From positions 620,001-684,000 of the forward strand of contig NZ_RSEB01000001.1 of NCBI RefSeq assembly GCF_003933745.1: a stretch of DNA of 64,000 nucleotides, given 5' to 3'. A model generated the notes under the pieces. It searched no databases, was not told the origin of the DNA, and saw only the letters and a list, made by a program, of their open reading frames with translations. This DNA comes from Glycomyces terrestris. Lineage in GTDB: Bacteria; Actinomycetota; Actinomycetes; Mycobacteriales; Micromonosporaceae. Shown in pieces: positions 25,752 through 34,080 of the stretch (within the stretch, counting starts at the first letter, position 1; every line of letters begins with the position of its first letter). A program made the translations under genes and the position numbers.

Positions 25752-27422
25752 ATGGGCGACAACCCGAGCCGACCCCTGTTCCGTCTCCAGCGCCGGTCAC
25801 TCCTCCAAGCCGGCGCGGGCGCCGCCGCCGCGGCCTCGCTCGCCGGCTGCGCCGCGCTCGATGAGGGGCCCGAAGGCACCGCCGCCGGGTCCGACGAGCT
25901 CGCCGACCTGCTCCCCACCTACACGCCGTACGAGGGCGGGATCGCGCCCGACCTCCCCGGCCAGCCGGACGGCAGCGTCACCCCGGGCTACCTCGCGCGC
26001 CCCGCCGAACCGGTCCAGGCCGTCACCGAGCCGCCGATGACCACCGGCGAGGACATCACCGCGATCACCCCGCTGTGGAACCCGACCCCGCCCGGCCTGC
26101 CCGACAACTCGTACTTCGCCACCGTCAACGAGATCCTCGGCGGCACCGTCGTCTTCAACATCGCCGACGGCAACAACTACCTCGACAAGATCACCACCAC
26201 GCTCGCCAGCGGCGACGTGCCGGACATGTTCCAGATCCCCGGCTGGGAGATCGTCAACATCTCCGACTTCGGCGAGGCCGCGAACGAGCTGTTCGCCGAC
26301 CTCTCCCCCTACCTCGCCGGCGACAAGGCCGCCGCCGACTACCCGCTCCTGGCCTCCTACCCCACGGCCGCATGGGCGATGGGCGTCTTCGGCGGCAAGC
26401 TCCTCGGCATCCCCTGGGAGCGGGCGCCGTACACGAACGCCCTGTTCGCCCGGCAGGACGTCCTCGACGAGCTCGGCCTCGAGCACCCCACGACCCTCGA
26501 CGAGCTGCTCGCGGTCGCCGAGGCGGTGAACGACCCGTCGAACAACCGCTGGGCGTTCGCCAGCCTCGACCAGACCGTCCAGGAGGCCATGGGCGTCCCG
26601 ACACTGTGGAAGGTCGAGGACGGCAAGCTCGTCCACAAGTTCGAGACCGAGGCGTTCGCCGCCGCGATCGAGTTCACCCGGCAGGTCTTCGACAAGGGCC
26701 TGGTCCACCCCGACTACGTGGCCGACCGCAACACCAACGCCAAGGAGATCATCGGCTCCGGCCAGGCCGTGTTCTACGAGGACGGCCTCGGCGCCTGGCA
26801 CGAGATGTTCGCGACCTACCGCAGCGTGCCGGGCTTCGACCTCCAGATCGTGGACCCGCTCGCGCGCGAGGCGGGCGCCGCCCCCACCATCTGGCGCGAC
26901 GACCCCGCCGGCATGTTCTGCTTCATCAAGAAGGACCTCTCCGAGGAGCGCGTCAAGGAGTGCCTGCGGGTCGCCAACTGGTGCTCGGCCCCCTACGGCA
27001 CCGTCGAGTACGACCTGGTCTCGGACGGCGTCGAGGGCGTCCACTTCACCGTCGACGCCGAGGGCGTGCCCCAGCGCACCGAGCTGGGCCAGACCGAGGT
27101 CGCGCCGACCTACATGTTCCTCTCGGGCCGGGCGAACGCGAACAACAAGTTCCAGTACCCCGGCATGGTCGAGCGGCTCCACGAGTGGGAGACCAACGCG
27201 GCGGCGTTCCTCGACCCCAGCCCGTTCCAGGGCCTGCGCGTCGAGATGCCCTCCGACCTGTCGGCCGAGAACGAGCCGATGAAGGAGGCGCACCACGAGA
27301 TCTACCGCGGCCAGCGCGAGGTCGCCGAGTGGGCGTCCATCGTGGAGGACTGGCGGGCCCGGGTCGGCGACTCGGCCCGCGAGTACTACACCAAGGTCGC
27401 CGAGGACAACGACCGCCTGTGA
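25752..27422 (+). CDS. Sugar ABC transporter substrate-binding lipoprotein (LplA-like)
   Basis: 556 residues. The N-terminus combines a twin-arginine pair (QRRSLLQAGA) with a lipobox (LAGC, Cys near residue 33), so it is exported and anchored to the membrane. The body has the type of large family-1 binding proteins that serve oligosaccharides: DNSYFATVNEILGG, GDVPDMFQIPGW, LGIPWERAPYTNALFARQD, and a C-terminal NANNKFQYPG block. The size is that of LplA-type proteins, which deliver uronide or other oligosaccharides. First gene of a three-gene operon with both permeases; AAAGG precedes the ATG. Confidence 0.92.
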   Translation: MGDNPSRPLFRLQRRSLLQAGAGAAAAASLAGCAALDEGPEGTAAGSDELADLLPTYTPYEGGIAPDLPGQPDGSVTPGYLARPAEPVQAVTEPPMTTGEDITAITPLWNPTPPGLPDNSYFATVNEILGGTVVFNIADGNNYLDKITTTLASGDVPDMFQIPGWEIVNISDFGEAANELFADLSPYLAGDKAAADYPLLASYPTAAWAMGVFGGKLLGIPWERAPYTNALFARQDVLDELGLEHPTTLDELLAVAEAVNDPSNNRWAFASLDQTVQEAMGVPTLWKVEDGKLVHKFETEAFAAAIEFTRQVFDKGLVHPDYVADRNTNAKEIIGSGQAVFYEDGLGAWHEMFATYRSVPGFDLQIVDPLAREAGAAPTIWRDDPAGMFCFIKKDLSEERVKECLRVANWCSAPYGTVEYDLVSDGVEGVHFTVDAEGVPQRTELGQTEVAPTYMFLSGRANANNKFQYPGMVERLHEWETNAAAFLDPSPFQGLRVEMPSDLSAENEPMKEAHHEIYRGQREVAEWASIVEDWRARVGDSAREYYTKVAEDNDRL

Positions 27423-28402
27423 GCGCCCCGACGATCGAGTCCCCGGCCCGCGCGGCCGGGGACGCTCCGCAGCGCACCGTGAAGGCGAAGGCGCACTGGC
27501 GGACCCGGCTGGGCCGGGACTGGCCGCTGCTGCTCATGGCCGCCCCGATGATGCTGCTGGTGTGGGGGTTCTGGTGGATCCCCGCGCTTGGCAACGTGGT
27601 CGCGTTCCAGGACTACAAGCCCTTCACCGGCGGCATCTTCGGGTCGCGGCTGGTCGGCTTCACCCATTTCCAGCTGCTGTTCGCCGACCCGGAGTTCACG
27701 CGGGCGCTGGTGAACACGCTGGCGATCACCGTGTTCCAGTTGGTGTTCTACTTCCCGGTGCCGATCATGCTGGCGCTCCTGATGCACTCGCTGGCGTCGG
27801 CGCGGCTGCGGTCGATGCTCCAGAGCGTGGTGTACCTGCCGTACTTCTTCTCGTGGGTGCTCGTGATCGCGATCTTCCAGCAGATGCTCGGCGGCGCGGG
27901 GCTGCTCAGCCAGGTGCTGCGCGCCAACGGGTTCGAGGGCGTGGACTGGATGACCGATCCGGACACGTTCATCCTGCTGGTGACCTCGCAGGCGATCTGG
28001 AAGGAGGCCGGGTTCGGGGCGATCATCTTCCTCGCGGCCCTGGCCGCGATCGACCCGAACCAGTACGAGGCGGCCGCGGTCGACGGGGCCGGGCGGTGGC
28101 GGCGGTTGTGGCACATCACGCTGCCGGGCATCCGGCCGGTGATCGTGCTGCTGCTGATCCTGCGGCTCGGCGACGCGCTGAACGTCGGCTTCGAGCAGTT
28201 CTTCCTCCAGCGCAGCGCGGTCGGCTCGCAGGCCTCGGAGGTGTTCGACACGTTCGTGTACTACAGCGGCATCCGCACCGGCGACTTCGACTACGGGGCC
28301 GCGGCGGGGCTGTTCAAGGGCGTGGTCGGGCTCGTGCTGATCCTGGCCGCCAACAAGGCCGCCCATCTGCTGGGCGAACGGGGGGTGTACTCGAAGTCAT
28401 GA
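27419..28402 (+). CDS. Sugar ABC transporter permease (LplB-like)
   Basis: 327 residues with six membrane helices (first at about 35-55). The EAA loop that contacts the ATPase is DPNQYEAAAVDGAGRWRRLW, followed by ITLPGIRP. The GTG start overlaps the binding-protein stop in GTGA, and its own stop overlaps the next start in ATGA. It forms the membrane pore with the next gene's product. No ATPase gene is present here, so a shared MsiK-type ATPase encoded elsewhere probably energises the complex. Confidence 0.93.
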   Translation: MSAPTIESPARAAGDAPQRTVKAKAHWRTRLGRDWPLLLMAAPMMLLVWGFWWIPALGNVVAFQDYKPFTGGIFGSRLVGFTHFQLLFADPEFTRALVNTLAITVFQLVFYFPVPIMLALLMHSLASARLRSMLQSVVYLPYFFSWVLVIAIFQQMLGGAGLLSQVLRANGFEGVDWMTDPDTFILLVTSQAIWKEAGFGAIIFLAALAAIDPNQYEAAAVDGAGRWRRLWHITLPGIRPVIVLLLILRLGDALNVGFEQFFLQRSAVGSQASEVFDTFVYYSGIRTGDFDYGAAAGLFKGVVGLVLILAANKAAHLLGERGVYSKS

Positions 28403-29292
28403 GCGCCAAGGTGAAACGGGCCGCGTGGGAGGAGAAGCCCACGGTCGCGGGCCAGGCGGCGAAGGGCGCGAGCATCGTGGTGATCGCGCTGCTGATCCTG
28501 TTCCCGCTCTACACGATCGCGTTGACGAGCCTGTCGAGCGCCGAGACCGTGAACCGGGCCGGCGGCCTGGTGGTGTGGCCGGGCGACGGGATCACGTTCG
28601 AGGCGTACGAGCAGATGTTCCGCAACCCGGTGGTGCTCAGGTCGCTCCTGGTGTCGCTGGGGATCACCGCGGTCGGCACCGTGATCAGCGTGGTCGTGTC
28701 GGTCCTCGGCGCGTACTCGCTCTCGCGCCCGGGCTCGTTCGGGCACAAGACCGTGCTGTTCTCGGTGCTGCTGATGTTCGTGATCTTCCCCGGCCTCATC
28801 CCGGTGTACCTGTGGGTGAGCGCGATCGGGCTGCGGGACAGCTACCTCGCGATCATCCTGCCGATGGCGGTGTCCGCGTTCAACGTGGTGGTGCTGCGGG
28901 CGTTCTTCATGAGCATCCCGCAGGAGCTGTTCGACTCGGCGCGGATCGACGGGGCCGGCGAGTTCCGGGTCCTGTGGCAGATCGTGGCGCCGCTGTCGAA
29001 GGCGGTGATCGCGGTGGTGACGCTGTTCTACGCGGTCGCGTACTGGAACAACTGGTTCAACGCGTTCCTGTACCTCGACGACACCTCGAAGTGGCCGCTC
29101 GCGCTCGTGCTGCGCACGTACGTGGTCGAGTCGGCGCCGCTGCCGCAGGCCTCGGGCCTGAGCAGCGCGCCGCCGACGCTCGCGGTGAAGATGGCGATCG
29201 TGATGGTCGCGATCATCCCCGCGCTCATCATGTACCCGTTCGTGCAGAAGCACTTCAAGAAGGGCGTCATCATCGGCGCCGTCAAGGGCTGA
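28399..29292 (+). CDS. Sugar ABC transporter permease (LplC-like)
   Basis: 297 residues, six membrane helices. FPLYTIALTSLSS and the long extracytoplasmic loop after it are typical of the second permease in oligosaccharide importers. The EAA loop is IPQELFDSARIDGAGEFRVL followed by WQIVAPLSK. It ends in FVQKHFKKGVIIGAVKG, which is the standard LplC C-terminus. Last gene of the operon; a 14-bp hairpin follows seven bases after the stop. Confidence 0.93.
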   Translation: MSAKVKRAAWEEKPTVAGQAAKGASIVVIALLILFPLYTIALTSLSSAETVNRAGGLVVWPGDGITFEAYEQMFRNPVVLRSLLVSLGITAVGTVISVVVSVLGAYSLSRPGSFGHKTVLFSVLLMFVIFPGLIPVYLWVSAIGLRDSYLAIILPMAVSAFNVVVLRAFFMSIPQELFDSARIDGAGEFRVLWQIVAPLSKAVIAVVTLFYAVAYWNNWFNAFLYLDDTSKWPLALVLRTYVVESAPLPQASGLSSAPPTLAVKMAIVMVAIIPALIMYPFVQKHFKKGVIIGAVKG

Positions 29293-29298
29293 GCGTTC

Positions 29299-29335
29299 GC
29301 CCCGGGCCGGCGCGAACGGGACGCCGGCCCGGGGC
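29299..29335. terminator. 14-bp hairpin after the ABC importer operon
   Basis: Arms 29299-29312 and 29322-29335 are exact complements with a nine-base loop, between the permease gene and the convergent flavin oxidoreductase gene. Confidence 0.75.
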
Positions 29336-29343
29336 GGCGCGGG

Positions 29344-30342
29344 CTAGCTGGAGACGCCGAGCGCCTTCGCGGTCAGCTCGACCGAGCGCAGGCGGTCCTC
29401 GACCCGCTCGGCGTGGTGGGCGGTGATGAGCTCGTCGGCGCCGGTGGCGGCGGCGAAGGACTCGAGGAAGGCGCGCACCTCGTCGGGGTTCCCGACGGCG
29501 GTGTACCGGGTCATGGCCGAGAGCTGCTCGCCGCCGGGGGACGCCAGGAACTCGTCGATCTCGTCGTCGCTGAACTCGCCCCCGCCGGCGGGGCCGCGCT
29601 TGATGAACGCGCGGGCGCGGTTGCGGTAGCTGATGCGGCGCTGGGCCTCGGCGGCGTCGTGGTCCTCGGCGGCGAACACGTTGACGCCCGCGATCAGGTA
29701 CGGCTCGGCGAGCTGCGCGGAGGGCCGGAACTGCTCGCGGTAGACGGCCACGGCCTCGTGGAGCGCGTCGGGCGCGAAGTGGGAGGCGAACGCGTACGGC
29801 AGGCCCAGCTGCGCGGCGAGCTGGGCGCCGAAGAGGGAGGAGCCGAGCAGGTAGAGCGGGACCTCGGTGGGCGCGGTCGGCACGGCCTGGACGCCCTCGA
29901 CGCGGGACTCGCCGCGCAGGTAGCCCTGGAGTTCGAGCACGTCCTGCGGGAACGTGTCGGCGGAGGTGGCGTCGCGGCGGATCGCGCGCATGGTCTGGCG
30001 GTCGGTGCCGGGCGCTCGGCCCAGGCCGAGGTCGATGCGGCCGGGGAACAGCGTCTCGAGGGTGCCGAACTGCTCGGCGATCACCAGCGGCGAGTGGTTG
30101 GGCAGCATGATGCCGCCCGCGCCGAGCCGGATCGCGTCGGTGTGCTCGGCGACGTGGGCGATGACCAGGCTCGTCGCGCTCGACGCGATCGTCGGCATGT
30201 TGTGGTGCTCGGCGTACCAGACCCGCCGGTACCCGCTCCGCTCGGCGGCGCGGGCCAGCTCCACGCTCGCCGCGAAGCTGTCGCGGGCCGTGCGGCCCGG
30301 CGCGATCGGGGCGAGGTCGAGGATCGACAGGGCTACTGGCAT
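29344..30342 (-). CDS. LLM-class flavin-dependent oxidoreductase
   Basis: 332 residues. It starts [21 protein letters not shown], then [20 protein letters not shown] near residue 40 and [24 protein letters not shown] cut in the usual way: the luciferase-like monooxygenase group related to MsnO8 and bacterial luciferase. These use FMNH2 or F420. [14 protein letters not shown] near 105 is the flavin phosphate region. The substrate is unknown. AAAGG precedes the ATG. It is monocistronic with a GNAT gene upstream on the same strand. Confidence 0.9.
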   Translation of the reverse strand: MPVALSILDLAPIAPGRTARDSFAASVELARAAERSGYRRVWYAEHHNMPTIASSATSLVIAHVAEHTDAIRLGAGGIMLPNHSPLVIAEQFGTLETLFPGRIDLGLGRAPGTDRQTMRAIRRDATSADTFPQDVLELQGYLRGESRVEGVQAVPTAPTEVPLYLLGSSLFGAQLAAQLGLPYAFASHFAPDALHEAVAVYREQFRPSAQLAEPYLIAGVNVFAAEDHDAAEAQRRISYRNRARAFIKRGPAGGGEFSDDEIDEFLASPGGEQLSAMTRYTAVGNPDEVRAFLESFAAATGADELITAHHAERVEDRLRSVELTAKALGVSS

Positions 30343-30475
30343 GGACGGCCGCCTTTCAGAGCTTGGGTTCGCCCTTGGGGCAACGCTCCGGGGCGCCCGC
30401 GCAATCCCGGACCGGAGTCCGCTTCCGGCATGACGCTCGTCACCGGGCCGGTCCGGGAATCAGACGGGAGATCGA

Positions 30476-30498
30476 GAACCGCTGCCGCGCAGCGGTTC
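30476..30498 (-). terminator. 10-bp hairpin after the GNAT gene
   Basis: Arms GAACCGCTGC (30476-30485) and its complement (30489-30498), three-base loop, six bases after the stop codon of the acetyltransferase gene. Confidence 0.6.
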
Positions 30499-30503
30499 CG
30501 GGG

Positions 30504-30806
30504 TCAGTCCTCTTCGCCGAGGCGCGGCGCGGACTCGTGGACGAGGTCCTTGTGGTCGGGGTGGCGCTCGATCCAGCCCGCGTAGAACGGGCACACCGGG
30601 TGGACCTGCTCGCCGGCCTCGCGCGCGGCGGCGAGGGAGGCGCGCACGAGCGCGGAACCGATCCCGGCGCCCTCACGCTCGACCTCGGTGTGGAAGAAGG
30701 TGATCACGCCGTCGTGCCGCTTGTACTGCGCGAATCCGACGAGTTCACCGTCGATGCGCGCCTCCCAGCGCTGCCGGTCCGGGGCGTCGGTGACTTCCAC
30801 GGCCAT
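30504..30806 (-). CDS. Small GNAT-type N-acetyltransferase
   Basis: 100 residues, the size of the short YjdJ/Gtn10-like acetyltransferases. The core reads GELVGFAQYKRHDGVITFFHTEV, cut at EREGAGIGSALVRASL (the acetyl-CoA pyrophosphate loop) and VHPVCPFYAGWIERHPDHKDLV, the family's C-terminal signature. The ATG is chosen because AAGGAG lies six bases upstream; an upstream in-frame start has no such signal. It probably acetylates a small amine or protein N-terminus; nothing narrows this further. Confidence 0.85.
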   Translation of the reverse strand: MAVEVTDAPDRQRWEARIDGELVGFAQYKRHDGVITFFHTEVEREGAGIGSALVRASLAAAREAGEQVHPVCPFYAGWIERHPDHKDLVHESAPRLGEED

Positions 30807-30866
30807 GAGTGCTCCTTCGAGTCGCGGGCGTCTTTGCGACCACCCTAGTGCGGTTTCCCGCACGGG

Positions 30867-31394
30867 TTACCCAGAAGGAGCCAGTTCCCTCCACACCGCG
30901 GGCCACCACTGCTCGGCCTGGAACGCGAACGGGTCGATCGACCCGAGCATGGCGCGCAGCGCCGGGCTGAGCACCTCGGGGAGCTTCGCGCCGCCGGCCT
31001 GCTTCTTCGCGTACTCGAACTGCCACAGGAACTCCACGAACCAGCGGTACGAGGAGTTGACGCCGCGCACGCCGTGGTTGCGGCGGTCGAACTGGAGGAC
31101 CTCGGAGGAGTCGGGGTCGAGCACGTAGAGCAGTTCGGGCGAGACGGGGAAGACGCCGAGGAGCACCAGCTTCATGGGGATCGTGGCGGTCCCGGCCTTG
31201 AGCTGGATCACCGAGAACGGTTTCAGGGGCGCGGGGACGGCGTCGGCGTCGTAGACCCCGAGGAGGCGGCGCGGCACCCAGTCCTCGTCGGGCAGGTCGC
31301 GGGCCGGGACGCCGAGGTCGAGGAGGCCCTGGCGGGGCAGCTCCATGACGTCCTCGGGCGACCAGACGTACGCCGACTTGTCCGACAGCTCCAC
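30867..31394 (-). CDS. SUKH-4-like immunity protein
   Basis: 175 residues from a GTG that overlaps the previous stop (TAGTG). Features of the SUKH-4 group: PFSVIQLKAGTATIPMKLVL, YVLDPDSSEVLQFDRRN, NSSYRWFVEFLWQFEYAKKQ and a closing FQAEQWWPAVWREL. It is a paralogue of the gene just upstream (shared VN-S/A-SY, VEFL/MEFL and HYWP/QWWP blocks), so the two arose by tandem duplication. Last gene of the toxin operon; it should neutralise the nuclease of this operon or a related toxin. Confidence 0.78.
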   Translation of the reverse strand: MELSDKSAYVWSPEDVMELPRQGLLDLGVPARDLPDEDWVPRRLLGVYDADAVPAPLKPFSVIQLKAGTATIPMKLVLLGVFPVSPELLYVLDPDSSEVLQFDRRNHGVRGVNSSYRWFVEFLWQFEYAKKQAGGAKLPEVLSPALRAMLGSIDPFAFQAEQWWPAVWRELAPSG

Positions 31395-31924
31395 TACAGC
31401 TCGCCCTTGAGCAGCATCATCAGCATCGGCCAGTAGTGCTCGCGGTCGGCGAACGCGGTCGGGTCGAGGACCCTGAGCTCCTGCTCCAGGACCTCGGCGC
31501 GGGCGGGCCGGGTCTCCTCGCCGTCGTCGGCCTCCACGAACTGCGCGAAGCGGTAGAGGAACTCCATGAACACCGCGTAGCTGGCGTTCACCTGCTCCAG
31601 GGTGACGGCCTCGGGGTCCATGAGGTGGACGATGCCGGTGTCGGGGTCGAGCGCGAAGAAGTTCGTGGCGGTCCCGGGCTGCTTGCCGAGGATGACGAAG
31701 ACCTGCGAGTCGCCCTCCTCCTCGTAGCGGACCTCGAACTGGTCGAACAGCTCGTACTCGCCGTCGAGGTAGGCGGTGAACGCCACCGACATGTCGAGCG
31801 GGAGGAGGTCGACCTCGGGCCAGGCGGAGGACGGGGCCGAGAAGGAGGACCGCCACTCGGCGAGGGGCGGCACGACGGTGTTGTCCTCGCCCCACAGTTC
31901 CAGGTACTGCTCGCGGGTCGGCAT
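31394..31924 (-). CDS. SUKH-4-like immunity protein
   Basis: 176 residues. The N-terminus (TREQYLELWGEDNTVVPP) and later blocks (GKQPGTATNFFALDPDTGIV, NASYAVFMEFLYRFAQFV, DREHYWPMLMMLLKGEL) fit SUKH-4 proteins, which are cytosolic antidotes of nuclease and other toxins. It starts two bases after the upstream gene ends and overlaps the next start by one base, so translation is coupled through the whole immunity block. Confidence 0.8.
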   Translation of the reverse strand: MPTREQYLELWGEDNTVVPPLAEWRSSFSAPSSAWPEVDLLPLDMSVAFTAYLDGEYELFDQFEVRYEEEGDSQVFVILGKQPGTATNFFALDPDTGIVHLMDPEAVTLEQVNASYAVFMEFLYRFAQFVEADDGEETRPARAEVLEQELRVLDPTAFADREHYWPMLMMLLKGEL

Positions 31925-31926
31925 GC

Positions 31927-32586
31927 TCAGTCCTCGTCCTCGTCGTCGCTGAAGTATTCGTCGATGCGGCGGAGCAGCTCGGCCCGCCTGCTCCTGGAGA
32001 CGGCCTGGCCGCCGAAGAGGTCCGCTCGCATTTCCCGGACCAGATGGTACCAAGGGTCCCCGTAGATCCCGGGGAACTCGAGGTCGTCGGAGTGCGTGAC
32101 GACCGCCAGTTCGGTCCAGTTCTGGTAGTACAGCCGCCGGTAGTCGAGGTCGAGCGCGACCTCGTCCACGAACGCGGCCAGGGAGTCCCGCACGATCACG
32201 AAGTTGTCCTGGAGGTCCCAGTCCCAGGCGTCGGAGTCGTAGAGGACGGCCGCGCCGGTCTCGGCGTGGAGCAGGATCGCGGTGGTGGTGGCGAGCGCGG
32301 ACTCGCCGACGCAGGTCCACTTCGCGTGGTCGCCCTGCCAGCGGGTCTCGGACTCGTCCACGAGCCGGTCGTGCCGGTCGGCCTCGGGGTAGAACCAGAG
32401 CTGCCCGAACCGGCGGCCGGCGACGGCGTTGAGGAGCCGGTCGGCCGGCGGGGCGGCCTCGTCGGCGAGCGCTTCGCGCAGGCCGTCGGGCTCCCAGTCC
32501 GCGAGGACGTTGCGCGCGAAGGCGACGTCGTCGCGGGCGAGCAGGTAGTCCACTTTCCGCCGGATGCGCGCGAGGTCGGTGCTCAT
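31927..32586 (-). CDS. Probable immunity protein, SUKH-like
   Basis: 219 residues, acidic, no signal or membrane segment, ending in an Asp/Glu tail (FSDDEDED). The central run ATTTAILLHAETGAAVLYDS followed by VIVRDSLAAFVDEVALD follows the SUKH pattern (strand with a TG turn, then the S-x-FV helix), but similarity is weak. It comes directly after the nuclease gene, the usual place of the cognate antidote, so it rather than the two SUKH-4 proteins may be the true partner. Twenty-four bases separate the two. Confidence 0.6.
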   Translation of the reverse strand: MSTDLARIRRKVDYLLARDDVAFARNVLADWEPDGLREALADEAAPPADRLLNAVAGRRFGQLWFYPEADRHDRLVDESETRWQGDHAKWTCVGESALATTTAILLHAETGAAVLYDSDAWDWDLQDNFVIVRDSLAAFVDEVALDLDYRRLYYQNWTELAVVTHSDDLEFPGIYGDPWYHLVREMRADLFGGQAVSRSRRAELLRRIDEYFSDDEDED

Positions 32587-32610
32587 GGTCCCCCTTCGAC
32601 GAGCCTGCCG

Positions 32611-33249
32611 CTATCTGTTGCGGAGCGTACCCGGTACTTCGACGATCTCGACGAGGTCGCCGGGCTGCATGCCCTGGTTGGTCGCGGCGACGATCTGGCT
32701 GCGGAGCTGACCGCCCATGCCGTGGTTGGTGGTCGCGTCGATCATCTTGAGGTTGGCGAGCTCGTCCTTGCCGTCGATCTGGAGCTCGATGATGTGGTCG
32801 GCCTCCTGGCGGTCGAGGGTGCGCAGGCGCTCGTCGAGGTGGGCCTGGGCGCCGGGGAGGTCGCCGGCGTCCTCCTTCTGGATCGCCTCGCGGACGGCGT
32901 TCTCCTCTTCGAGGTCGCGCTTCTTGCCCTGGGCGCCGGTGCGCTTCGCGCTGGTGTCCTTGACGTACCGCAGCTGCCCGTTCTGGCCGGCCTGCCGCAT
33001 CGAGTCGACCTTGCTGCGGTAGTCGGCCTGGTTCCAGCCCTCGTGCCGCTTGACGTGGAGGACCCAGCGCCCCTTGTCGTTCTTGAAGGGCTTGGGCACG
33101 TCGGCGTAGTTGTTGGTGGTGACCTTCTTGAAGACCGGCCGGTCGGCGTGGCCGCGGGGCTTGAACTCGAGGCTGCGGCCCTTGAGGAGCTTCTGGATCG
33201 CGGGGCGCGCGATCGCGGTGGCGGCGGTGCCGGCGCTGCGTCGTGCCAT
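32611..33249 (-). CDS. HNH-type nuclease toxin module
   Basis: 212 residues. An N-terminal basic linker is followed from about residue 140 by a ββα-metal nuclease signature: EADHIIELQIDGKDEL (Asp151, His152), NLKMIDATTNHGMG (Asn166, Asn175, His176). This fits HNH/endonuclease VII-like toxin tips of polymorphic toxins, acting on nucleic acid in the target cell. There is no good ribosome site. The frame is in phase with the preceding WXG100-like gene and separated from it by TAG-CCG only, so the two read as one 378-residue effector interrupted by an amber codon. Three candidate immunity genes follow. Confidence 0.75.
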   Translation of the reverse strand: MARRSAGTAATAIARPAIQKLLKGRSLEFKPRGHADRPVFKKVTTNNYADVPKPFKNDKGRWVLHVKRHEGWNQADYRSKVDSMRQAGQNGQLRYVKDTSAKRTGAQGKKRDLEEENAVREAIQKEDAGDLPGAQAHLDERLRTLDRQEADHIIELQIDGKDELANLKMIDATTNHGMGGQLRSQIVAATNQGMQPGDLVEIVEVPGTLRNR

Positions 33250-33252
33250 CGG

Positions 33253-33747
33253 CTAGCCCATCGCCAGGCGCATGATCGCCTCTTGGATGAGGTCGCCGAT
33301 GATCTTGCGGCCCAAGGCGTAGATGGCGGGCAGGGCCGCCCCGGCTATGCCGAAGGTGGCCGCGGCGGCGGCGAGCGCGGTGGCGATCTGAATTGCGAGC
33401 AGCACGAGCTGGACGATGACCACGATCTTCAACGCGAGCACGATCCCGGCGCAGACCATGAGGGCCGCGCCGCCGAGGTTCGCGCCGACCACCGCCTTGT
33501 AGAGGGCTTCGGCCGGGGAGTCGTCGGACTCCCACCACTGCTTGAAGCCCTCGATGCTCTCGCCGGTGTTCTGGACCCACGCCTCCTGGGCGCTGGTGGC
33601 GGCCTGCTGGAGCTGGTCGCCGATGCGGGAGGCGACGTTCATCCACTCCTGGCCCATCTCGAACAGCTGGTCCTCATTGGACATGGGCCAGTCGAAGCCG
33701 AGGATGTTGAGGATCTCCCCCAGTTCGGAGGGCAGGTTGATGACCAT
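33253..33747 (-). CDS. WXG100-like trafficking module with hydrophobic segment
   Basis: 164 residues. It opens MVINLPSELGEILNILGFDWP, the typical beginning of the WXG100-like domain at the N-terminus of actinomycete polymorphic toxins such as CpnT-like proteins. A helical hairpin (GQEWMNVASRIGDQLQQAA, then GFKQWWE) is followed by a long hydrophobic stretch (about 93-137) and ends LAMG-stop. Such proteins normally continue into a toxin domain; here the frame ends in TAG and the next ATG lies two codons further in the same frame. Exported through type VII secretion, by family analogy. Confidence 0.78.
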   Translation of the reverse strand: MVINLPSELGEILNILGFDWPMSNEDQLFEMGQEWMNVASRIGDQLQQAATSAQEAWVQNTGESIEGFKQWWESDDSPAEALYKAVVGANLGGAALMVCAGIVLALKIVVIVQLVLLAIQIATALAAAAATFGIAGAALPAIYALGRKIIGDLIQEAIMRLAMG

Positions 33748-33748
33748 G

Positions 33749-34078
33749 TCAGGCCCCCAGCTCGCCGAGGATGTCGCTGAAGGCGCTGGCGACCGCGTCG
33801 TCGAGTTCGCGGGTGGTGGCGCCGATGTCGGCGAGGGTCTGGGCCCCGGCCTCGATGTCGGCGCTCGCGTCCTGGAGGCATTCCTGGAACGCGGTCAGGA
33901 TGTCCTGGTGGATGGCGAGGATGAGGCCGCCGGTCTCGTCGGAGCCGTACGCCTCGGAGAGGCCCTCCATGGTCGCGACGAAGTCCTGGGCGATCGTGGC
34001 GAACTCGCCGCCGAGGGCGCCGAGCTTGGTGCCGATGTCCTCCAGGAGGTCGGGGTCGATCTGCATGCCGCCGGCCAC
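33749..34078 (-). CDS. EspC-like type VII secretion target
   Basis: 109 residues starting at GTG, with GAAGGAG five bases upstream; the ATG four codons later is too far from it. MQIDPDLLEDIGTKLGALGGEF begins a two-helix WXG100/EspC-type protein with DAVASAFSDILGELGA at the end. Such proteins are secreted as partners of the larger effector. The gene follows the YbaB-like gene by two bases and precedes the WXG100-like gene by one. The homologous position in the second locus is 50812-51132. Confidence 0.75.
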   Translation of the reverse strand: MAGGMQIDPDLLEDIGTKLGALGGEFATIAQDFVATMEGLSEAYGSDETGGLILAIHQDILTAFQECLQDASADIEAGAQTLADIGATTRELDDAVASAFSDILGELGA

Positions 34079-34080
34079 GG

